IMG/VR virus record: IMGVR_UViG_3300047552_000910
Span: 1 to 64,000 of that record
Length of the DNA: 64,000 nucleotides
From: a virus
Strand: one strand, 5' to 3'
Part shown: in pieces, positions 33,958-40,799 of the stretch
How positions within the stretch are numbered: position 1 is the stretch's first letter
How the letters are laid out: the number at the start of each line of letters is the position of its first letter
Program-made: the position numbers and the translations under genes
Notes under the pieces: model-generated
What the model saw: the letters and a program-made list of their open reading frames with translations, nothing else
Told to the model about the DNA's origin: nothing
Database searches by the model: none

Positions 33958-34851
33958 TTAATTCCACCTTATATACGCACGACTAAAACCACTTGGCCGA
34001 TTAAGAGAATCGGTAAATGCTAGTTTCCAATTATAATCTCTGTCATACCCAATTGTCCAAAAAGGATCGACATTTAAATGCTTGTCTTTAATGTTTTGTG
34101 CGGCCATAATCATTGCATTATAAAACTCGTTACTTCTTGGGGAAGGAAATACCATAGTGCAAGCTTTCCAAAGTAAATTAGAGAAATCGGTAATTATCTG
34201 TTTTTGTACGCCCATTATGACTAGTGCTTCGTCTTTTACAATGGGCAACTTAAACACGTCGTCTTTATTAGATAAATCGACAATTACATCAAATTGGCCT
34301 TCGTAATTAGCTTGTAATAAATCGCCCCATACATTTTTATTAGAATTGCCTACAATAGTAATATCATATGATAAATTAGTTAAGTGAATAGCATTATAAA
34401 CAACCCATGCAAGAAAACCACTCCCTAATATTAATAATCTTTTGTTTGGCCCTTCTCTTTTTTGTAATTCCATGATGGGCTGTAAAATAACATTTATTCC
34501 GCAAGCAACTGGTTCGATAATATATCGTGGATGTGCTTCTGGTACTTTTACATAAGTGCCATATTCTGCATTATATTCGTCAGCATACCCTGGTTCTCCA
34601 CGAGTAGCAACCAAATCACCAATAGAAACATCAGTAATGTTCTTTCCCACCTCAATAACTTTACCAAGTCCTTCGTGCCCTTGCATATGGATAGGTAATG
34701 GTCCAAAATTGCCTTGCATCATATCAATGTCGGATCTGCACACACCCGTCATAATAGACTGTACACAAATTTGATTATCTGTTATTTCTGGTCTGTTAAA
34801 TTTTGTTTCGTAAAAATAACCGTTCCCGTCTGTGACTAATATTCTGTTCAT
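33958..34851 (-). CDS. Zinc-dependent alcohol dehydrogenase-like oxidoreductase (MDR)
   Basis: Start ATG 34851 overlaps the upstream stop (ATGA) and has GAGG 7 nt before it. 297 aa. C38 (GVCRSD), H59-E60 (GHEGLGKVIEVG) and the GDLVATRG strand give the catalytic zinc site of medium-chain dehydrogenases; RLLILGSGFLAWVV is the NAD(P) loop, though less regular than GxGxxG. The structural-zinc Cys lobe is missing, as in shorter MDR enzymes. Substrate unknown; the neighbour is a second NAD-dependent oxidoreductase, so a two-step conversion is possible. Confidence 0.8.
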   Translation of the reverse strand: MNRILVTDGNGYFYETKFNRPEITDNQICVQSIMTGVCRSDIDMMQGNFGPLPIHMQGHEGLGKVIEVGKNITDVSIGDLVATRGEPGYADEYNAEYGTYVKVPEAHPRYIIEPVACGINVILQPIMELQKREGPNKRLLILGSGFLAWVVYNAIHLTNLSYDITIVGNSNKNVWGDLLQANYEGQFDVIVDLSNKDDVFKLPIVKDEALVIMGVQKQIITDFSNLLWKACTMVFPSPRSNEFYNAMIMAAQNIKDKHLNVDPFWTIGYDRDYNWKLAFTDSLNRPSGFSRAYIRWN

Positions 34852-35714
34852 ATAACCTCTATTTGCTTGTGTATCCACATATCTTGATGATATTGTTCAA
34901 TCCAGAATGCATCATTATTTAGATTTTGGATTGCTGTTTCTATCATTGCTTTATAGGCGTATTCCGGACACAACCCCAACTCCATTTTATAAGCATTAAA
35001 ACTAATAGAAGCATCGTTGTCGTTGTCTGTTTTCCAATTAGCACTTAATACCCAATTAACTGAATTGTTATTATATTTAAGTTCGCAAAAATCATCAACA
35101 TCATAAACGCCATCTTTATTTACAACACCATAATCGGTATCTACGATATTATTGAGATTATGATTTTGTTTATAAGTAAAAGATGTCAGCTCTCCGTTTT
35201 TGTAATCAGTTAATGCACAGTAATAACTTAACATGTGAGGAATTAAATCGCGGCTAACTCCGCCGAACGCTAATTCTTTATTAGTAAACCAGCTGCCGGG
35301 GTTAGGAATCCTGTTCTTATTATGCCAAGTTACTTTAATAGTTTCGGATAAATTTACTAATTGTTTAAGGTTATTAATCGAACGTCTATATTGGTTGTTC
35401 TTAACCATCATAAACCGAGTATCAGGATAATCTGTTAGCAATCGATGCCACAATTCATGATTTTTTAGACCCGGCTTTTCTATTAACACAATTCGGCACT
35501 TGGTACTTATTGCCCTAGCCATATTTTCATGTAAAAAATTGGGGGCAGCAATAATACCTATGTCGTATTTTTTAATATACGGTACTTGGCTAATTGAAGT
35601 ATATGTTGGATTTTTAGAAGTATCTGTGTCTACTGTATCTACCTCATACCCTAGCTCGTTGCAAACTGTTTGATATAATTGCCCGATGCCTAATCCGATT
35701 ATTAAGCAGTTCAT
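34848..35714 (-). CDS. Gfo/Idh/MocA-family NAD(P)-dependent oxidoreductase
   Basis: 288 aa. The Rossmann start IIGLGIGQLYQTV (5-17) with acidic D27/D29 after strand 2, IIAAPNFLHENMA and the family's EKPG at 79-82 (Lys contacts substrate and cofactor) are clear; GVSRDLIPHMLSYY fits the catalytic DxxxH element. These enzymes oxidise or reduce sugars and related compounds. It is coupled by 4-bp overlaps to the zinc-dehydrogenase-like gene downstream and the DpdA-like gene upstream, suggesting a joint role with base or sugar modification. Confidence 0.8.
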   Translation of the reverse strand: MNCLIIGLGIGQLYQTVCNELGYEVDTVDTDTSKNPTYTSISQVPYIKKYDIGIIAAPNFLHENMARAISTKCRIVLIEKPGLKNHELWHRLLTDYPDTRFMMVKNNQYRRSINNLKQLVNLSETIKVTWHNKNRIPNPGSWFTNKELAFGGVSRDLIPHMLSYYCALTDYKNGELTSFTYKQNHNLNNIVDTDYGVVNKDGVYDVDDFCELKYNNNSVNWVLSANWKTDNDNDASISFNAYKMELGLCPEYAYKAMIETAIQNLNNDAFWIEQYHQDMWIHKQIEVI

Positions 35715-37405
35715 AGCGAATTCTCCAATGTATCTAAGTTTTCTTCTTCGTCTGTAGTAAATTCTTCTGAGTGCTCGTCTGCATAAGAAAAAAGTGCATT
35801 AAAGCTGGTTGAAGAATTAGTTTCTTTTTTACCTGTTGCGCCACGCGTACCGATAACTTTCGATAATATCCTATCATACTTTTTAATCAATTTTAATGCA
35901 GTAGGCATATCAGCAGCAAATATTTGATCAACTAAGTCACCGATATAAATTCTTTCGTGTACTTCGCTAACTAGCATAGCAGGACAGCTTTGTTTATTTT
36001 CATAAACTTGGTTTGCTCGTAATACAGCATTCAAGTGGGCATAAACATTATGCCCCATTTGAATTGCATAAGAAAAAGAATCCCAGCTAGTGCTATTTTC
36101 TTTTCCTGCTTTATTTAAATCGCCTGGCGCGTATATACAAACATCTTTTATTTCACATTGGTCTATAACAGGACTAGATTCAAAAATAGGAAAAATGCCG
36201 TCTTGAATTACTGCATCTTTAAACAATCTTGTATCTTTTGCATATTTTTTATCGTCTGCAGACGATACCATTCGATAAACCCACTTCTTTCTATCTTCTA
36301 ATTCAGTTCGAACATAAATTTGTCCGTTTGCTGTTGCTAAGAACGGAGATGCACAATCGAAACTAATAGTAAAGTTGGGATTATGATATTTTCTAACGGC
36401 TTTTTGAATATCAGTTAAAAAAACAGCCCATTCTAATTTAGAAGTACCAAGAAAATGCATCCAATCGTGCTGGCCTTGAATCATTAATCCGTCATCAATA
36501 ATACGCCTAACCATTTTAATGGCTAATGTGGGAGAGCACATTAATTGGCCGCCTGCAGCCCACCCATTAAACGCTTTATCACCATATATTTTCGGATCGC
36601 AGAAATCTTTCATCTGTACATACCAATTTTCTGCTTGTGTATGGTTCTCGCCCTGAAGAACATTTAAGAACTTGCAATTACCATTGCGGTTTTTAATAAA
36701 GTATTCATTATTATATCGAGTGGCGTTAACTGCATCTTGATATGAAGATATGCCCGTTGCGAGCATGCTTGCAGGATCGCGGCAAGTCCATGCAGGAATA
36801 TCAAGAATCATACCGTAATCCATTAACGAGTCCATCCATGTTAATACCTGCTCTCGTTTCTTTTGTGCAGAGTCAAGTAGCCCTTGATATGCCTTAGCAT
36901 GATTAACAGCAGTAGTCTTCACATTACCTTGCTTAGTAAGAACAACATTGCCAGACTTATCTAAAATCGGTTTTTGCTCGATACCGAGTGCTGCCATTTT
37001 AGCCATCTTTTGTTTAACTTCAGTAGAAGTAGGAGCGCGCCACTCGCCGGCCCAAACACCCTTTCCTATTTGGAACCCACCGGAGTCGCCAATCACAATG
37101 GAAGTGTTTTTATTCCTGTTGCGAAACATATCTTCTGTTTGTTCTGGTTTATTTAAATCTAGTTTTGCATGGCCAGCCGAATAGAGGCTCCATTTATAAT
37201 AAAAAAGACCTTTATCCGGATCTAAGTAGTTAAGACTTTCCACACCGTTAACAAATGACTTTGGTACTCGTGTATACGGGATATACTCACCAAATCGCTG
37301 TTTACCTATAAAAGTGGCGTAAAAGCTTGACGTTGCAGGTAAAAAAACAGCATATTTGCTGAGACCATTTTCGTCTAATTGTATTTCAGTTAAGTTAACT
37401 TCCAT
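35711..37405 (-). CDS. dpdA: DpdA/TGT-like DNA 7-deazaguanine transglycosylase
   Basis: 564 aa from the ATG at 37405, chosen for its GGAG site (an upstream GTG would add 10 residues). GDSGGFQ (106-112) supplies the TGT general-acid/base Asp107, and MILDIPAWTCRD the likely nucleophile Asp202. The protein is much longer than tRNA-guanine transglycosylases, and the canonical CxCxxC zinc site is not seen, only a looser C-x5-C near residue 415. In the family, DpdA proteins swap guanine in DNA for a 7-deazaguanine. FolE, QueD and QueE in the same window support this. The C-terminus is acidic and disordered. Confidence 0.85.
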   Translation of the reverse strand: MEVNLTEIQLDENGLSKYAVFLPATSSFYATFIGKQRFGEYIPYTRVPKSFVNGVESLNYLDPDKGLFYYKWSLYSAGHAKLDLNKPEQTEDMFRNRNKNTSIVIGDSGGFQIGKGVWAGEWRAPTSTEVKQKMAKMAALGIEQKPILDKSGNVVLTKQGNVKTTAVNHAKAYQGLLDSAQKKREQVLTWMDSLMDYGMILDIPAWTCRDPASMLATGISSYQDAVNATRYNNEYFIKNRNGNCKFLNVLQGENHTQAENWYVQMKDFCDPKIYGDKAFNGWAAGGQLMCSPTLAIKMVRRIIDDGLMIQGQHDWMHFLGTSKLEWAVFLTDIQKAVRKYHNPNFTISFDCASPFLATANGQIYVRTELEDRKKWVYRMVSSADDKKYAKDTRLFKDAVIQDGIFPIFESSPVIDQCEIKDVCIYAPGDLNKAGKENSTSWDSFSYAIQMGHNVYAHLNAVLRANQVYENKQSCPAMLVSEVHERIYIGDLVDQIFAADMPTALKLIKKYDRILSKVIGTRGATGKKETNSSTSFNALFSYADEHSEEFTTDEEENLDTLENSL

Positions 37406-37469
37406 TATTTCTCCGGATATTTCCACTTTATTCACAACAAAATATGTTTTTAGTTGTTGACTTACGAGT

Positions 37470-38030
37470 TCATTTCAGTAACTGGGAAGTAAAATCGTCG
37501 TACGGAGTATTTTGTTGCGGATCCCCTGCCCATTCAAACCGAACATTATGCCGCCGGGTTACTGCCCATGCGCAGACAAACACGTAGTCGCTCAAAATAT
37601 TTAATGCCCGTATATGCAGATCCATATTAGGATTAGTTTCTTTTAATTTGCAAGCTACTAATTCAGTATGGCGAATAATGCATCTGAGTTGCATTAACTT
37701 AGCGTTCTTTTTAGTAGTCCTAATAAAACCAGTTAATGGGTTTAGCCGCGGTGCTTCTGCCTTAATTACAGCTTCAAATTGAGCAGCTGACAAATTGATT
37801 AAATCTATGTATTTTTGGCTAGTAGGGGAATGATGATTTGCACCCAATGCAAACACTAAATCTTGAATCGAATACATATCTGCGGAATAGCTTTGTATCC
37901 AATCTAATAGACCAATATATTCGATATTTAAATCGGTTTTTGGAAATTGTTTATTGCCATTAAACCAAGTAGTGCCATTGTCACCGTATCCTGTTCTAAC
38001 AACTGTTATTACTTTTTCGGGTTTGTTCAT
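37470..38030 (-). CDS. PduO-type cobalamin adenosyltransferase-like protein
   Basis: 186 aa. The ATP-binding start VVRTGYGDNGTTWFNGNKQF parallels the T(R/K)xGDxGxTxL motif of PduO, followed by NIEYIGLLDW in place of the ...E-x-GxxDEL... helix. Later IIRHTELVACKL and ALNILSDYVFVCAWAVTRRH parallel the RRAER and NRLSDYLFxxAR helices of the five-helix bundle. Family members transfer 5'-deoxyadenosyl to cob(I)alamin; some Arg/Asp contacts differ, so activity is uncertain. It overlaps the clamp stop by 4 bp. A cobalamin-linked function in a phage replication/modification operon is unexpected. Confidence 0.7.
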   Translation of the reverse strand: MNKPEKVITVVRTGYGDNGTTWFNGNKQFPKTDLNIEYIGLLDWIQSYSADMYSIQDLVFALGANHHSPTSQKYIDLINLSAAQFEAVIKAEAPRLNPLTGFIRTTKKNAKLMQLRCIIRHTELVACKLKETNPNMDLHIRALNILSDYVFVCAWAVTRRHNVRFEWAGDPQQNTPYDDFTSQLLK

Positions 38031-38758
38031 TTGGAATGCGCCGGGAGGATATAATTATAGGTAGTAATGCCGGAATCTACCGTAATTTGTAAGGCACCTG
38101 CGTCGGAAATATACATCGTGATATCTCCGTCTAAATTCAATAAACTTTGAATTCTGTTAATGGGCCAAGCTAGCGTATGCTTCAACGCGCCAGTAATATC
38201 ACTTTGGAATACAAATTTTCCAGCATGTGTGGACGCATCACCAAAACTAAACACCAAGTTATTATCACTTGTTGATATTTGGAACACAGTTTCTTCTGTA
38301 TGCGCAGCCGCTTGATATTTAAACCGAAGAATACTAGCAGCCGACGGTTTTAATTCGATGTTCCACTTTGCTCCTTTGAATTTTACGGAACGAAGTTTTT
38401 CGTTAACAACTTCATGATTCATAAATCGATAATCATTCTGGAAATCACCCGAAGCATTCTTAAAATGAATACCTACTGGGACTTCAGTACCATTCTTTTC
38501 TCGCGTAATTAAAGAAAGATCAGCAGAATCTCGATATTCTCCACACTTTAAATGGAGGTCTAGCTTATTAAGATTAGGCATACCGAAGACGCCGTCGAGT
38601 TCTGTAACAGGCTTATGTGTAGTAGCTGTCATAATAACAGACTTATCTTCGGCCATTGATTCAATCAATGTCTCTGTTGGCGACGCTGTGATTTTAATAA
38701 AAGGGAGGAATCCTAAATTGTGAGTGTGTGTTACTAAATCAAGTAAAAAGTCTTTCAT
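38027..38758 (-). CDS. 45: Sliding clamp (T4 gp45-like)
   Basis: 243 aa, near the 228 of T4 gp45. The first domain (FLPFIKITAS, TLIESMAEDKSVIMTA, then VFGMPNLNKLDLHLK) and the C-terminal repeat (RIQSLLNLDGDITMYISDAG, then YNYILPAHSK) follow the two-domain PCNA-like pattern of T4-type clamps. It tethers the phage polymerase encoded just upstream. Its own sigma-70-like promoter and a GGAG site 8 nt before the ATG indicate expression independent of the polymerase. Confidence 0.88.
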   Translation of the reverse strand: MKDFLLDLVTHTHNLGFLPFIKITASPTETLIESMAEDKSVIMTATTHKPVTELDGVFGMPNLNKLDLHLKCGEYRDSADLSLITREKNGTEVPVGIHFKNASGDFQNDYRFMNHEVVNEKLRSVKFKGAKWNIELKPSAASILRFKYQAAAHTEETVFQISTSDNNLVFSFGDASTHAGKFVFQSDITGALKHTLAWPINRIQSLLNLDGDITMYISDAGALQITVDSGITTYNYILPAHSK

Positions 38759-38781
38759 ACAAATGCTCCAAGTTAATGTAC

Positions 38782-38810
38782 AGTATAATTTAATTTATTT
38801 TGAATGTCAA
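38782..38810 (-). promoter_or_regulatory. Sigma-70 promoter for the clamp/PduO/dpdA operon
   Basis: TTGACA (38805-38810) and TATACT (38782-38787) on the minus strand with a 17-bp spacer. The -10 is 24 nt before the clamp start codon. It follows directly on the polymerase terminator hairpin, so this is a clean operon boundary. Confidence 0.8.
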
Positions 38811-38847
38811 ATACTACTTTCTACCGTTATATAATAGAAAGTAGTAT
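38811..38847 (-). terminator. Terminator hairpin after the polymerase 3' gene
   Basis: A perfect 13-bp inverted repeat (ATACTACTTTCTA with TAGAAAGTAGTAT) and an 11-nt loop, 8 nt past the stop codon of the polymerase C-part. The 3' arm abuts the -35 of the next promoter. Confidence 0.75.
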
Positions 38848-38854
38848 TAATTAT

Positions 38855-39838
38855 TTAGGAAAATTCGAATAGAGATTCAAATTCGTTATTTTTCACAGTA
38901 GACGCCAAGTCCCAAGATAATACACCAATTAGATTATCCAATTTTTTATGAATAATTGCGTTTTCCATTTCGTCGTGTGCAAACGGCAATCCTTTAAACC
39001 ACGCAGGTAGCCGTAACTCGTCTGTTGGGTATGCTACACTAGTAAATCCTAAAGGATTATGTTTCAATTTACAAACGATTACTTTTGTTCCGTCTGTAAT
39101 AGTAGAAGAATATTTGTCGTCGAATAATCGTTTAAGTGTATTCCAATTAATCGATGCTCTTACATGCCCGGGCATTGTAGATTTACCTACCAATGCTTCT
39201 TTATCTTGGTATTTAGTAATGTTATTAGCTCTCTTTGGGGATCCTTTCTCCCAACCCGGCCGTTCTTTAAATTCTTTTTTGAATTGATTAATATGCTCTA
39301 ATATCTCAGTTTCTTCGTGCCCTGTTAAAACCATCTCCAATACTTCACTCAAGAAATGTTGAATCACTTCTGGGGTATCGGATCTTCTAAGGTCCAGCCC
39401 CATTGCTTTAATTTTTCCTGGCTTGCCGTTTACATCGGTGCGTTTGCCGTCTTTATCGAAATATAAAATAGCATATCGTTTTTTAGTAATAAACAATGCT
39501 TTAGAACCCACTAATTCTCTGCCCGCCCTAATTACTTGTCCTCGAGATAACGGGCAATGAAACGTATTTAACATAAAGTCGGGGAAGCTGTCATTTGTTT
39601 CAGAACCAATCTGATCATATAAATTGATTACATTTTCTCTGGACCAATTAATTCGTTTAGCATCTATGTCGGTTTTTAAAGTTTGATACGCAGAAAAATA
39701 AATGGAATCTGTGTTATGTACTAAAATATCATTTGCGAAAAAGAAAGGATCTTGTTCGTCTATGCTTATATCATAAACATAATCATCTACATCGCCTAAA
39801 CACTCTATACTTTTTATTGTTGTTCTTTCAATATCCAT
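38855..39838 (-). CDS. 43: Split-intein C-half plus C-terminal part of DNA polymerase (family B)
   Basis: 327 aa. Residues 1-42 are an intein C-fragment: VYDISIDEQDPFFFANDILV then the terminal His41-Asn42. The +1 residue is Thr43, and the extein continues TDSIYF, the second half of polymerase motif C (DTDS). The following 284 residues are the rest of the palm and the thumb (KKRYAILYFDKDGK matches the KKxY element). Trans-splicing with the upstream gene would give a polymerase of about 941 aa. The start lies 25 nt inside the endonuclease gene. Confidence 0.93.
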   Translation of the reverse strand: MDIERTTIKSIECLGDVDDYVYDISIDEQDPFFFANDILVHNTDSIYFSAYQTLKTDIDAKRINWSRENVINLYDQIGSETNDSFPDFMLNTFHCPLSRGQVIRAGRELVGSKALFITKKRYAILYFDKDGKRTDVNGKPGKIKAMGLDLRRSDTPEVIQHFLSEVLEMVLTGHEETEILEHINQFKKEFKERPGWEKGSPKRANNITKYQDKEALVGKSTMPGHVRASINWNTLKRLFDDKYSSTITDGTKVIVCKLKHNPLGFTSVAYPTDELRLPAWFKGLPFAHDEMENAIIHKKLDNLIGVLSWDLASTVKNNEFESLFEFS

Positions 39839-40767
39839 TGTACCACCTTTTCAATAGTAAACTTTTTGTCTAACATAAAGTCTTGTTCCCACACCGTAAG
39901 TGCTGAGAATCCTAAATCTGTTACTGTTTTTATTTTTAACATATCTCTATGTTGTATATCTTTTGCACAACTGCCGCGAATAATTGCAGTATCTGTGTAA
40001 ATTTTAGGATTTGCGTGCCAATAATCGCCATTAAATTCTATTATACAATTTTTATGTTTTATATCATAAATTACATACGTGTTTAATAACGGCGACCATT
40101 TTCCGAATGGTTTGTTAAAGCTGGTGTGTTCTAATTCACCTATGCATTGAATTACTAAGTCAGTAAATTCTTTTTCCATCTTACTAGAATGAGACGTATT
40201 TTGCCGGGTTATAATTAGTTGGGCTGCTTCTTCTTCGGTAATTGCAAGATGCGCCGCTAACAATGCAGGGTTGTGTGGTATTGATTTTTTATGATTAACT
40301 TCTAAGTATTTTTGAACCCCAATGTTATTTCCGTATTTTTTTATAAAATATTCTTTTGTATTTGTGTACCCTTGACGCAAACAATACTTTTCCCATTTTT
40401 CGGCGCCAGCAACTTCTCCGTGGCGCGCTATCATTTTTTCTAGTGTCTGCGACCTTGATGAGTTATAACTATCGAACTGCTCTTTGCTCCATCCGTATTT
40501 TTCTTTTTTATAATCAAAAGAATTTGTTATTGCTTGTTTTTCTGTGTATTGCCGCCACCGATCGTTACCGTCAGTGTCCCCGTATTTTTTTATAAAATTT
40601 TCTAAAGTTACTGCCTTGGCCTTTGCTGATTCCGCGGATATAATTTGTGCGCCAGGGTACGCCAATTTATATTCTCTCCCATTATTAAATCTTCCGGTAC
40701 ATTTATATTTGAAGTGTGTCCATTGGAGCAGCGGGCTTTCAAATCCGCATTCTAAACATTTAACCAT
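39814..40767 (-). CDS. Free-standing Vsr-like homing endonuclease inside the fractured polymerase
   Basis: 317 aa. An N-terminal C4-C7...H-C zinc-finger-like motif (CLECGFESPL) is followed by three or four short repeats around KYGDTDGNDRWRQY and KYGNNIGVQKY, likely DNA-binding. The C-terminal domain has IIEFNGDYWHANP and SALTVWEQDF, the signature of the Vsr/EDxHD-type endonucleases found between split-intein gene halves. It has its own ATG with AGGAG 10 nt upstream and a late-type CATAAATA element. It presumably spreads the split arrangement by cutting intein-less polymerase genes. Confidence 0.9.
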   Translation of the reverse strand: MVKCLECGFESPLLQWTHFKYKCTGRFNNGREYKLAYPGAQIISAESAKAKAVTLENFIKKYGDTDGNDRWRQYTEKQAITNSFDYKKEKYGWSKEQFDSYNSSRSQTLEKMIARHGEVAGAEKWEKYCLRQGYTNTKEYFIKKYGNNIGVQKYLEVNHKKSIPHNPALLAAHLAITEEEAAQLIITRQNTSHSSKMEKEFTDLVIQCIGELEHTSFNKPFGKWSPLLNTYVIYDIKHKNCIIEFNGDYWHANPKIYTDTAIIRGSCAKDIQHRDMLKIKTVTDLGFSALTVWEQDFMLDKKFTIEKVVQWILKEQQ

Positions 40768-40791
40768 ATACTGATACTCCTATCCTTATAG

Positions 40792-40799
40792 TATTTATG
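40792..40799 (-). promoter_or_regulatory. Late-type promoter core CATAAATA before the endonuclease gene
   Basis: CATAAATA on the minus strand contains the stop codon of the polymerase N-part and lies 25 nt before the endonuclease start. It differs from the T4 late core TATAAATA at one position, and the spacing equals that of the GGTAAATA elements at 56517 and 62865. Confidence 0.5.

Noticed and set aside
37406-37435. Upstream GTG start for the DpdA-like gene
   Set aside because: The ATG at 37405 has GGAG 7 nt before it; the GTG has no ribosome-binding site.
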